Assembly (NCBI RefSeq): GCF_001975785.1
Contig: NZ_MSFI01000009.1
Location: forward strand, 186,001 to 250,000
From: Domibacillus epiphyticus
GTDB lineage: Bacteria; Bacillota; Bacilli; Bacillales; Domibacillaceae
Length of the DNA stretch: 64,000 bases
Reading direction: 5' to 3'
Shown: positions 30,934-38,871 of the stretch, one piece after another
How the letters are laid out: each line of letters opens with the position of its first letter
Numbering within the stretch: the first letter of the stretch is position 1
Program-made: the position numbers and the translations under genes
The notes under the pieces: generated by a model
What the model saw: the letters and a program-made list of their open reading frames with translations, nothing else
Databases searched by the model: none
What the model was told of the DNA's origin: nothing

Positions 30934-32175
30934 ATGGACATCTTTCTTGCAAGGCAGCCAATATTTGATAAAAAAGAGCAAGTTCATGCATACGAACTGT
31001 TATACCGGAACGGGAAGATGAATGCCTTCCCGGAAATAGATATGGACCAGGCGACAATTGAAGTCCTTATTCATTCATTTGTCACGATTGGTGTTGAAAA
31101 GATTGCGAATGGACACCCTTGTTTTATTAATTTCACAGAAAATCTTTTAGAACGAAATATTGCCGAACATTTCAATCCACAGCACGTGGTCGTCGAAATT
31201 CTTGAAGATGTCCCTATTACTTCCTCTTTAATTGAAATTGCACGTGAATTGAAGTGGAAAGGCTTTTCGATTGCACTGGATGATTTTATATTAAATAAGG
31301 ATTTCCATTTATACGATGAATTGTTTATGCTCACGAAGTACATAAAAGTTGATTTCTTGTACGCCACTCGGGAAGAGAGGTACGAAATAGAGCAGCTTGT
31401 TAAAAATAAATATCCGCACATTTCACTGCTGGCGGAAAAAGTGGAAACACGAGAGCAGTTTGAAGAAGCGAAGTGTGCAGGGTATGAGCTTTTCCAAGGC
31501 TATTTTTTTTCAAAGCCGCAAATTATTCAGGCAGCTGATATCCCGCCAAATGTGGCGCCATATTTTCATGTAATTAATTTGCTTCAAAGAGAACAACCCG
31601 AAATAGATGAAGTAGTTTCGGTCATTGAACGGGATGTGTCGCTATCTTATAGTTTACTGAAGCTGATTAATTCACCTGCACTCCGAACACGTTCGAAAAT
31701 TAAATCCATTAAACAAGCAATAATGATGCTGGGGTTTATTGAACTAAAGAAATGGCTTTATGTCCTTGCACTGCGTGAGGGGAGAAATGATCGTTCTGGA
31801 AACACGAAAGCACTAATGGATTCTTCACTGTTCAGGGCAAAAGCCTGTGAGCTGATGGCAAAAGATACGGATGCAGGCAACGCTTCAGAATTTTTTTTAG
31901 CGGGAATGTTTTCATTAATCGATGCGCTATTGAAGCGGCCGGTAACGGAAATTTTAAAACACATGCCGTTATCGGATGATGTTTATTCCACTTTATTAGG
32001 AAACAAAACAAATATTACACCATATTTAGAGCTGGCCATCGCGATGGATGAAGTCGATTGGGATGCGATGCAAGAATTAATGACAAAACTTAAATTTGAT
32101 GAGAAATCAATTACAAGATATTATTCCGAAGCCCGACAGTGGGCAAATAAGTTAAATGAATCGTCAACCTTTTAA
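30934..32175 (+). CDS. EAL-HDOD protein of the YuxH type, probably without diesterase activity
   Basis: A 413-residue cytoplasmic protein. The N-terminal half (1-200) is an EAL-like domain: AYELLYRNG replaces EALxR, with VEILEDV, LAEKVE and FQGYFFSKP following. The DDFGxGYSSL metal loop is replaced by LDDFILNKDFHLYD, so c-di-GMP hydrolysis is unlikely. The C-terminal half (about 205-390) is an HDOD domain. B. subtilis YuxH has the same layout and an undefined role. It may still bind a nucleotide. It has its own promoter and terminator. B. subtilis has nothing at this site. Confidence 0.85.
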   Translation: MDIFLARQPIFDKKEQVHAYELLYRNGKMNAFPEIDMDQATIEVLIHSFVTIGVEKIANGHPCFINFTENLLERNIAEHFNPQHVVVEILEDVPITSSLIEIARELKWKGFSIALDDFILNKDFHLYDELFMLTKYIKVDFLYATREERYEIEQLVKNKYPHISLLAEKVETREQFEEAKCAGYELFQGYFFSKPQIIQAADIPPNVAPYFHVINLLQREQPEIDEVVSVIERDVSLSYSLLKLINSPALRTRSKIKSIKQAIMMLGFIELKKWLYVLALREGRNDRSGNTKALMDSSLFRAKACELMAKDTDAGNASEFFLAGMFSLIDALLKRPVTEILKHMPLSDDVYSTLLGNKTNITPYLELAIAMDEVDWDAMQELMTKLKFDEKSITRYYSEARQWANKLNESSTF

Positions 32176-32193
32176 AAGGGTTGACGTTTTTTA
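32162..32193 (+). terminator. Terminator after the EAL-HDOD gene
   Basis: CGTCAACC and GGGTTGACG pair across a TTTTAAAA loop, followed by TTTTTTATTT. The stop codon of the gene lies within the hairpin loop. Confidence 0.88.
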
Positions 32194-32207
32194 TTTGTAA
32201 AAAATGG

Positions 32208-32256
32208 TTGCCTGTATTTGTGTATTAGTGTACTATACCAATAGTACACTAATACA
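32208..32256 (+). promoter_or_regulatory. Promoter and 36-bp perfect palindromic operator of the ABC operon
   Basis: -35 TTGCCT (32208-32213), 17-base spacer and -10 TACTAT (32231-32236). TGTATTAGTGTACTA (32221-32235) and TAGTACACTAATACA (32242-32256) form a perfect 15-bp inverted repeat with a six-base spacer, covering the -10. YtrA-type GntR regulators bind long GTG-rich palindromes, and such a regulator is encoded in this operon, so autoregulation is likely. Confidence 0.8.
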
Positions 32257-32270
32257 CGGGGTGATGATTC

Positions 32271-33056
32271 ATGTTGAAAGGGTTATTGAAAAAGGATTTT
32301 TGGCTGATAAAAACGTACATGTTGGTATGGCTGTGTGCTGTAGTTGTTATTTATGCAGCAGGCGCCGGGTTTGCGTCGTACCATGATCAATTTCATCTTG
32401 TTTTTCCATTTTTAATGATGCTGTATATGGGGCATATCGTCATGCTTCCGACTGCCGCCTGGATTCTACTTAAAGCGGAAGAAAAAGGACAGTATTGGCT
32501 TCACGGGACAGCGGGCGGAAAGAAATTGCTTTTATCCAAAATGATGATCTCATTCTTCGTCACGATGACGTCGCTTTTCGTAACAAATGTGCTGATGCTT
32601 ATTAGTTTGATGATTTCGGTTCCGCTGCCATATTTTCCGCTCATGGAAAATGGGAGTTTTCCGTTCTTTGAAGGAGTACTGTTGAATGGCGGCATTACAT
32701 TAGGCGCATTTTATTTTACATTATGGGGCTTGTTTTTATGGGCATTCTACCATTCATTGACGAAATACCCGGTTCTGAAAAAAATACGCTGGGTGATCAT
32801 TATTGCGATGTATCTCATTATTCAAACAGTTATTGCACGAATCACGGAATGGAAAATGGTGCAGTCATTCTTTAATCAGTGGACGATTCAAGTCGGCTTG
32901 CCTGAATCAAAGTTTGAAACGTATAATGCGATGAGTTTTAGTTTTACGATGACTGGTGGAGAAATCCAAGTATGGCCGATCGTGCTGGGGGCGATTTATT
33001 TGCTCATCTTGTTTCTGGCAGCCGGGTGGCTTCTTGATCGAAAAGTAGAGGTGTAA
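32271..33056 (+). CDS. ABC-2 type membrane subunit, first gene of the GntR-ABC operon
   Basis: A 261-residue membrane protein with about six hydrophobic segments (for example TYMLVWLCAVVVIYAAGAGF and PIVLGAIYLLILFLAAGWLL). An amphipathic start, MLKGLLKKDFWLIKTY, is usual for ABC-2 permeases. It has no ATPase of its own and probably pairs with one of the two ATPases downstream. It begins 14 bases after the palindromic operator and ends three bases before the regulator gene. Substrate unknown. Confidence 0.75.
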   Translation: MLKGLLKKDFWLIKTYMLVWLCAVVVIYAAGAGFASYHDQFHLVFPFLMMLYMGHIVMLPTAAWILLKAEEKGQYWLHGTAGGKKLLLSKMMISFFVTMTSLFVTNVLMLISLMISVPLPYFPLMENGSFPFFEGVLLNGGITLGAFYFTLWGLFLWAFYHSLTKYPVLKKIRWVIIIAMYLIIQTVIARITEWKMVQSFFNQWTIQVGLPESKFETYNAMSFSFTMTGGEIQVWPIVLGAIYLLILFLAAGWLLDRKVEV

Positions 33057-33059
33057 AAC

Positions 33060-33440
33060 ATGAGCGCGGAATTTAAAACTTCAAAGCCGATTTACAGCCA
33101 AATTGCGGATCGGATTATTCAGCAGTTTGTGCGCGGTGAATTAAGCCCGGGTGAAAAGCTTCCGTCTGTAAGGGAAATGGCGATTCAGTCCGGTGTGAAT
33201 CCAAATACGATTCAACGAACATATGGCGAACTTGAACGCCTTGGTGTCGTTGAGACAAAGCGGGGGCAGGGAACATTTATGACGGAAGAGAACGATATGA
33301 AACGGAAGCTGCGGTTGGATATTCAACAGGAAATGATTGCTGCTTTTATTGAAAACATGCGAAGCATCGGGCTTGAAGACCGTGAAATTCATGAATCAGT
33401 CAACCGGTTTTTAAAGGAAGGAGAGAGCGGTCATGATTGA
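33060..33440 (+). CDS. GntR-family regulator, YtrA subfamily
   Basis: A 126-residue regulator. It has a winged helix-turn-helix (PIYSQIADRIIQQFVRGELSPGEKLPSVREMAIQSGVNPNTIQRTYGELERLG) and only a short helical C-terminal tail, as in YtrA, which lacks a large ligand domain. YtrA regulators repress ABC exporter operons induced by cell-wall antibiotics or peptides. The long palindrome at the operon promoter is the likely binding site. It overlaps the next ATPase gene by eight bases. Confidence 0.9.
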   Translation: MSAEFKTSKPIYSQIADRIIQQFVRGELSPGEKLPSVREMAIQSGVNPNTIQRTYGELERLGVVETKRGQGTFMTEENDMKRKLRLDIQQEMIAAFIENMRSIGLEDREIHESVNRFLKEGESGHD

Positions 33441-34137
33441 ATTAACGCACATCACAAAAGAATATGGAAAAAGAAAATCACTTAATGATGTCACCTTCAC
33501 ATTTGAAAAAGGAAAAGTGTACGGCATTCTTGGGCCGAACGGAAGTGGAAAATCGACGATCATGAAAATGATGGCCGGTCTTGTATATCCATCAAAAGGA
33601 ATTGTGAAGGTAGGCGAAAAAAAAGCAGATCGAAAAATTGCATCTAACCTGGCGTTTTTAGCAAGTGAAGGCATGTTATACCCGAGTTTTAAAATTGACC
33701 AGATGATCGATTTTTTTCATTCACAGTACAGTGACTTTTCAATGGAAAAGGCAGAAGAATTACTCGTATTTATGGAGCTGGATCGACATCAAAAAGTGAG
33801 CCAGCTGTCAAAAGGGCAGCAAGGGAGGCTAAAACTGCTTCTCGTACTTTCAAGACAGACGGATGTACTGCTGCTTGACGAGCCGTTTATGGGACTTGAT
33901 CCGATGGTGCGGGACACCATTGTAAAAGGGCTTGTATCATTCATCGATTATGGCAAACAAACAGTGATCATTACAACACATGAAATCACGGAAATTGAAC
34001 CTGTGTTAGAAGAAGCTATTGTTTTAGAAAAAGGACAGATCAGAGCGCATTGTAATGTGGAAGAGATTCGTGAGGAACAAGGACTTTCCATTTTGGAATG
34101 GCTAAAAAGTACTTTTAAGCAGGAGGACGTATCATGA
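33433..34137 (+). CDS. ABC transporter ATP-binding protein (YtrB-like)
   Basis: A 234-residue ATPase. Walker A is LGPNGSGKST. The signature is LSKGQQGRLKLLLVL, with K in place of the second G of LSGGQ. Walker B is VLLLDEPFMGLDP, and the switch His is in IITTHE. Small single-domain ATPases like this follow YtrA-type regulators. It overlaps its neighbours at both ends (eight and four bases), a tightly coupled operon. Confidence 0.9.
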   Translation: MIELTHITKEYGKRKSLNDVTFTFEKGKVYGILGPNGSGKSTIMKMMAGLVYPSKGIVKVGEKKADRKIASNLAFLASEGMLYPSFKIDQMIDFFHSQYSDFSMEKAEELLVFMELDRHQKVSQLSKGQQGRLKLLLVLSRQTDVLLLDEPFMGLDPMVRDTIVKGLVSFIDYGKQTVIITTHEITEIEPVLEEAIVLEKGQIRAHCNVEEIREEQGLSILEWLKSTFKQEDVS

Positions 34138-35051
34138 AAACTTTAATACAATTAGAAAATGTGTCAAAAACAATTAAAGGAAAAAAGATTATAGATTCTC
34201 TGAATTTTACGATTCGCGAAGGAGAAGTATTTGGTTTTCTTGGTCCGAATGGTGCCGGGAAAACAACAACGATTCGGATGATTGTTGGTCTCATGAAGAT
34301 GTCTGAAGGAGATATTTTGATTTCGGGTCATAGCATTCGAGATGAATTCAAAGAGGCGATCCATCACATCGGCGCGATTGTTGAAAATCCAGAAATGTAC
34401 AAATTTTTAAGCGGCTATGACAATTTAAAACAATATGCTCGTATGCAAAAAAATGTGAGCCGAGAGCGTATTGATGAAGTAGTGAAACTAGTCGGACTTG
34501 ATGACCGCATCCATGACAAAGTGAAAACGTACTCACTTGGGATGCGCCAGCGCCTTGGTATTGCCCAGTCGCTCCTTCATAGTCCGAAAGTGCTTATTTT
34601 AGATGAACCTACGAACGGCCTTGATCCTGCCGGTATTAAAGAAATTCGTCAATACATTCGTGATCTCGCAGAAAAAGAAGGTATGGCCGTCATCGTGTCC
34701 AGTCATTTACTAAGTGAAATGGAAATGATGTGCGACCGGATCGGTATTTTGCAAAAAGGGAAAATGATTGACGTGCAATCAGTAAAAGGATGGCTGGCAG
34801 AGGGTGTCGACATGTACAGTATTGAAGTGGATGATTTGGAAGCAGCTACCATGTATTTAAAATCATTATTTCCAGATGTTGCACCGGAAAATTCTAAAGG
34901 CCGTCTTATTTTTGAAATGGACAAAGAGCAAATACCGATTCTTATCCGTCTTTTTGCCGGAAAAGGGATTAGTATATACGAAGTGAAAAAAGTATCAAAA
35001 TCACTCGAAGAACGATTCCTAGATATTACAGAAAAACGGGAGGTAGTTTAA
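34134..35051 (+). CDS. ABC transporter ATP-binding protein (BcrA-like)
   Basis: A 305-residue ATPase. Walker A is LGPNGAGKTT, signature YSLGMRQRLGIAQ, Walker B VLILDEPTNGLDP, and switch SSH. The C-terminal extension (about 220-300) is typical of BcrA/bacitracin-type and lantibiotic-immunity ATPases. It shares one base with the permease gene that follows, its likely partner. Function in antimicrobial export or sensing is inferred from family only. Confidence 0.88.
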   Translation: MKTLIQLENVSKTIKGKKIIDSLNFTIREGEVFGFLGPNGAGKTTTIRMIVGLMKMSEGDILISGHSIRDEFKEAIHHIGAIVENPEMYKFLSGYDNLKQYARMQKNVSRERIDEVVKLVGLDDRIHDKVKTYSLGMRQRLGIAQSLLHSPKVLILDEPTNGLDPAGIKEIRQYIRDLAEKEGMAVIVSSHLLSEMEMMCDRIGILQKGKMIDVQSVKGWLAEGVDMYSIEVDDLEAATMYLKSLFPDVAPENSKGRLIFEMDKEQIPILIRLFAGKGISIYEVKKVSKSLEERFLDITEKREVV

Positions 35052-35998
35052 TGATCGGTCTTATTCAAAACGAATGGATTAAATTGTTTAAACGTCCGGG
35101 AACTTATGTAATGGTTGGATTGCTGTTTATAATGGTGTCAGCATTTGCTGCGTTTACGAAATATGATGAAAGCAAGGAGACAAAACAACCATCCTGGCAG
35201 GAAGTTGTCAAAGGTGAGAATGCAGCGTACGAAAAGCAGCTGCAGGATCAGCCGGAAATGAGCGCAGAACAAAAAGAATACATTGAAGGTCAAATAGCCA
35301 TTAATGAATACCGTTTAGCGGAAAATGTACCGGTGTCCACATCTTCCTATGTATGGTCGTTTGTAGAAGGAGCTAGTGATTTATTGAGTTTTACCGGTTT
35401 GTTTATGATTATTGTGGCTAGTGGGATTGTTGCGAGTGAATACACATGGGGAACCATTAAACTATTGTTGATTAGACCAATTGGCCGGTCAAGCGTGTTA
35501 TTTTCAAAGTATGCCGCGGTTGTTCTGTTTGGATTATTTTTGATCACCATATTGTTTTTGTTCTCAGTCATTCTTGGGGCATTACTTTTCGGCATTACGG
35601 GGGAATCGATTCATCTGGCCTATGTTGACGGAAAAATTGTCGAGCAGAATATGTTCTTCCATTTAATGAAGTTGTATGTGCTGCAATCAGTTGATGTATT
35701 TATATTAGCGACAATGGCGTTTATGATTTCAGCTGTATTCCGGAACAGCTCACTTGCAATCGGATTATCACTGTTCCTTTTGTTTATGGGACCAAACGTA
35801 ACCTATTTAATTGCTATGCGCTACGACTGGGCGAAATATTCATTATTCGCAAACACCAATTTGCTGCAGTATGAAACAGGTAATGTAATGGTGGAAGGAA
35901 TGACGATGGGCTTTTCGTTTATCGTCCTTGCGTTGTATTTTATCATTTTCCAACTGCTGGCTTTCTTCGTTTTCTCAAAGCGTGATGTGGCCGCATAA
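35051..35998 (+). CDS. ABC-2 type permease (BcrB-like)
   Basis: A 315-residue membrane protein. One helix near the N-terminus (TYVMVGLLFIMVSAFAAF) is followed by a charged extracellular loop of about 75 residues, then five hydrophobic segments. The motif IIVASGIVASEYTWGTIKLLLIRPIGR is the conserved ABC-2 coupling region. It is paired with the BcrA-like ATPase. Two permeases and two ATPases in one operon suggest either two half-transporters or one mixed complex. Confidence 0.85.
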   Translation: MIGLIQNEWIKLFKRPGTYVMVGLLFIMVSAFAAFTKYDESKETKQPSWQEVVKGENAAYEKQLQDQPEMSAEQKEYIEGQIAINEYRLAENVPVSTSSYVWSFVEGASDLLSFTGLFMIIVASGIVASEYTWGTIKLLLIRPIGRSSVLFSKYAAVVLFGLFLITILFLFSVILGALLFGITGESIHLAYVDGKIVEQNMFFHLMKLYVLQSVDVFILATMAFMISAVFRNSSLAIGLSLFLLFMGPNVTYLIAMRYDWAKYSLFANTNLLQYETGNVMVEGMTMGFSFIVLALYFIIFQLLAFFVFSKRDVAA

Positions 35999-36051
35999 TA
36001 TACTATTATGGCTTCTGCATTATGAAAAAGAAAAAGTGAGGGATGAGGACT

Positions 36052-36222
36052 GTGGAGCAGGTTCTTTTAATCGTCGCGGTAATCGCACTTGGGGGAAGTG
36101 TTTTATCACTTTTTATGCAAGTTTTCAACAAAGGATGGAAAGAGATCCACTGGTGGACACCATGTATTCTTTTCATCGTATACATCGCTTTGTATATACC
36201 GTTTTTCTTTATGGTCAGCTAA
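36052..36222 (+). CDS. 56-residue two-helix membrane protein at the end of the ABC operon
   Basis: A GTG start after GAGGGATGAGGACT and a stop just before a terminator define a 56-residue protein. It has two membrane segments (QVLLIVAVIALGGSVLSLFM and PCILFIVYIALYIPFFFMV) around a short loop FNKGWKEIHWW. It is too small for many gene callers. It lies 54 bases after the BcrB-like permease with no terminator between, so it should be cotranscribed. I do not recognise the family; a regulator or accessory subunit of the transporter is possible. Confidence 0.65.
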   Translation: MEQVLLIVAVIALGGSVLSLFMQVFNKGWKEIHWWTPCILFIVYIALYIPFFFMVS

Positions 36223-36223
36223 A

Positions 36224-36255
36224 AAACTCCGGTGCAATTTGCGCCGGAGTTTTCT
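36224..36255 (+). terminator. Terminator of the GntR-ABC operon
   Basis: AACTCCGG-T-GC and GC-G-CCGGAGTT pair around AATTT, followed by TTTC. Confidence 0.88.
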
Positions 36256-36422
36256 GGTGGTCAAGAGATTTTGCTCCATTGGATAATAAAGTCGTTTACT
36301 TCTGGGCTTAATAAGCCAGAGCCTTGCTACAAAATCATGTAGTTAAAGTTAATTAATTCTTATTAATTGAGAAGTGGATTTTTCAAAGTTAGGCGAATCT
36401 TCGACCAACGCCCAAAAGTAAA

Positions 36423-36617
36423 TTAACTTTTCTTAGATTTAATATATTTTTGTGTTAGCATTCCTGTATTATATACGGATAAAATCATCGCAGTGAAAAA
36501 AAGGATTCGAGAAAACTTTGCCTCACCTGTAAAGTCAGTGTATGAAAGAACAAGGTAGATAAAACAAATAGCAGTTATTATGGATAAAATAAATTGTCCC
36601 TTTAAAGACTTAATCAT
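36423..36617 (-). CDS. Small hypothetical membrane protein
   Basis: A 64-residue protein with two hydrophobic segments (FILSIITAICFIYLVLSY and ILFFTAMILSVYNTGML) and a lysine-rich end. GGGGG lies eight bases before the ATG. It sits in a distinctly AT-rich stretch (about 36.3-37.4 kb) unlike its neighbours, which suggests recent acquisition. I recognise no family. The 200 bases before it (36256-36422) and 230 bases after it show no other gene. Confidence 0.5.
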   Translation of the reverse strand: MIKSLKGQFILSIITAICFIYLVLSYTDFTGEAKFSRILFFTAMILSVYNTGMLTQKYIKSKKS

Positions 36618-36853
36618 ATAGTCCCCCTATCTATAGCAAATACGATTTCTGTCCCTTGCTTGAAATGACTATTCTTATAGTTATTGTACCTTAGATAGAA
36701 AGCACAGACACTGTTGTTGCTTTATAATAAAGTTTGCTCAAATTATTACTAATAACCTTGGATCAAAACATGCTCTTATAAAATTTAATTGGATTATTCA
36801 AATATGACCCCTACTAACAAAGGGAATACTTCAGAAGACAATAGCGTTTAAAT

Positions 36854-37198
36854 TCAATCTCTTCTTTTTATTTGTTTGGAGTAAAATAAAGTTGTTAGGA
36901 AAAAGCCAACTAACACAGATAAAATATTACTAATAAAAAGCCTTATTATGCTTCCACCCACACCATAATTATTATAGGAATCATTATTTAAAAAGAGAAA
37001 AGTCGTTAGTATTCCTAAAGAAATTATTGAAGATAGGAGATATATAAAGAAACCTGTTGTCAATGATAAAGTAGACAATAACTTATACTTTCGCCTAAGC
37101 AACAAAGCGGTAACTACAATCATACTGAAAAAAATAGCTAAAATTACAAAACCAGGTAAACGATTAGCTGGTTGATTAAAAAAATCTAAAATTTCCAT
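36854..37198 (-). CDS. Hypothetical four-helix membrane protein
   Basis: About 114 residues with four hydrophobic segments (LPGFVILAIFFSMIVVTALLL, LSLTTGFFIYLLSSIISLGIL, TTFLFL and LFISNILSVLVGFFLTTLFY). AGGAGG lies six bases before ATG 37198, a good start. It shares the AT-rich composition of the previous small gene, on the same strand, and may be its operon partner (upstream). No family recognised. Sequence 37199-37386 holds no evident gene. Confidence 0.6.
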   Translation of the reverse strand: MEILDFFNQPANRLPGFVILAIFFSMIVVTALLLRRKYKLLSTLSLTTGFFIYLLSSIISLGILTTFLFLNNDSYNNYGVGGSIIRLFISNILSVLVGFFLTTLFYSKQIKRRD

Positions 37199-37386
37199 CA
37201 CGATCCTCCTGGTATTTCTTTCTATCCTAATATTTCACCTCATTTTCCTAATGCATGCATCTCCCCTAAACAAAACTTCCTATAAAAATATCATACTTGC
37301 CCGTTTCTTCTATATGGGGACATTCTTTCCTTTTTCTAATCCCTGTTAAAACATTATCAGCAAACTTATGATAATAAGAACTAAGA

Positions 37387-37497
37387 TCACTTTCCGCCAA
37401 CTACTTCTCCACGTTCGTTTAACTCTTTATCAACGAGCTGTGTTTCTGTATATAATGTTTCATCCGGCACTGAATACTCGTTACAGTGGTTACTCAT
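37387..37497 (-). CDS. Possible 36-residue protein coupled to rarA
   Basis: A short hydrophilic reading frame (MSNHCNEYSVPDETLYTETQ, then a Leu/Glu-rich end and GGK) starts at an ATG overlapping the rarA stop (ATGAGTAA). It has no ribosome binding site of its own, so it would depend on reinitiation. Its base composition matches rarA rather than the AT-rich island beyond it. It may be a real micro-ORF or chance. Confidence 0.3.
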   Translation of the reverse strand: MSNHCNEYSVPDETLYTETQLVDKELNERGEVVGGK

Positions 37498-38758
37498 TTC
37501 TTTTTTCAATTTTCTCGTACACACCGGACAATGCCTGTTCAAATTTCCCGGTTGCTTTTGGTTCGTAGTATCGTTTGTTCTTTAGTGTATCCGGCAAGTA
37601 TTGCTGATTGACCCATCCATTTTTAAAATCGTGCGGATACTGGTAACCAATACCCCGACCGAGTTTAGCCGCGCTTTTATAATGAGCATCCTTCAAATGA
37701 GCAGGAACCTCTCCTGCACGCCCGGCGCGTACATCCGCAAGTGCTGCGTCGATTGCTTTGTAAGCTGAGTTGGATTTTGGCAATAAACATAATTCCACGA
37801 CAGCGTTGGCTAGTGGAATACGGGCTTCCGGAAAACCGGTACGCTCTGCTGCGTCAATTGCTGCGAGTGTACGGGCGCCAGCCTGCGGGCTGGCAAGTCC
37901 GATGTCTTCATAAGCAATAATGATGAGCCGGCGGGCGATGCTGACAAGATCACCTGCTTCAATCAGACGGGCTAAATAGTGGAGCGCTGCATTTACATCG
38001 CTGCCCCGTATTGATTTTTGAAACGCGCTTAGCACATCATAATGTGCATCTCCGTCTTTATCGTGTGCAAAGCTTTTTTTTTGCAAACATTCTTCTGCTG
38101 TTTCAAGTGAAATAGTGATAACGCCGTTCGATCCAGCTGGCGTTGATGTGACAGCAAGTTCGAGAGCATTTAAGGAGCTTCGCACGTCACCGCCTGATGC
38201 TGCAGCAAAATGGTTAAGGGCATCTTCCGTTACTTCAGTGTGAAAATTGCCAAGCCCCCGTTCTGAGTCCTCAAGTGCGCGAATGAGTAATTTTTTTACG
38301 TCTTCTGCTGTAAGTGGTTTTACCTCGAAAATTTGACATCGGCTCCGAATGGCCGGATTAATGGCATGATATGGATTGCTTGTTGTCGCGCCGATCAGCG
38401 TAATCATCCCGTTTTCGAGGAAGGGAAGCAAGTAGTCTTGCTTTGCTTTATCCAGCCGGTGGACCTCATCCAATAGCAAAATCACTTTGCCGGACATCTT
38501 TGCTTCTGCTGCAACGATTTCCATATCTTTTTTATTGCTTGTTACGGCATTCAACATCCGAAACGCATACTTTGTACTGCCGGCAATTGCACCTGCAATG
38601 GATGTTTTCCCAGTGCCAGGGGGTCCGTATAAAATCATCGATGACAGCTGTTTAGCGTCTGTCATGCGTCGTATAATTTTTCCTTTTCCTGTTAAATGGT
38701 CTTGGCCGGCAACTTCATCGATTGTTCGTGGCCTCATTCTGAACGCAAGCGGCTTCAT
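37490..38758 (-). CDS. rarA: Replication-associated recombination protein A (RarA/MgsA)
   Basis: A 422-residue AAA+ ATPase of the clamp-loader type that acts at stalled replication forks. Walker A is YGPPGTGKTS, Walker B is ILLLDEVHRLDK, sensor 1 is LIGATTSNP. The C-terminal domain has the family motif DIGLASPQAGARTLAAIDAAERTG and HLKDAHYKSAAKLG. AAGGGG precedes the ATG. The gene faces the accessory block; in B. subtilis it directly follows tcdA. Confidence 0.97.
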   Translation of the reverse strand: MKPLAFRMRPRTIDEVAGQDHLTGKGKIIRRMTDAKQLSSMILYGPPGTGKTSIAGAIAGSTKYAFRMLNAVTSNKKDMEIVAAEAKMSGKVILLLDEVHRLDKAKQDYLLPFLENGMITLIGATTSNPYHAINPAIRSRCQIFEVKPLTAEDVKKLLIRALEDSERGLGNFHTEVTEDALNHFAAASGGDVRSSLNALELAVTSTPAGSNGVITISLETAEECLQKKSFAHDKDGDAHYDVLSAFQKSIRGSDVNAALHYLARLIEAGDLVSIARRLIIIAYEDIGLASPQAGARTLAAIDAAERTGFPEARIPLANAVVELCLLPKSNSAYKAIDAALADVRAGRAGEVPAHLKDAHYKSAAKLGRGIGYQYPHDFKNGWVNQQYLPDTLKNKRYYEPKATGKFEQALSGVYEKIEKRNE

Positions 38759-38871
38759 AAAAAAACCCCTTTTTTGTATTTTGTCTCAATGTATCATAAT
38801 TCACAGTATTCCGGCATGTTTTTTGTACATATAAAATGATATACTAAATTGAAGATTGGAGTATGCTGCCT

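Noticed and set aside
36089-36311. Two other overlapping frames in the region of the 56-residue protein
   Set aside because: They cross the operon terminator and lack ribosome binding sites and membrane or family features.
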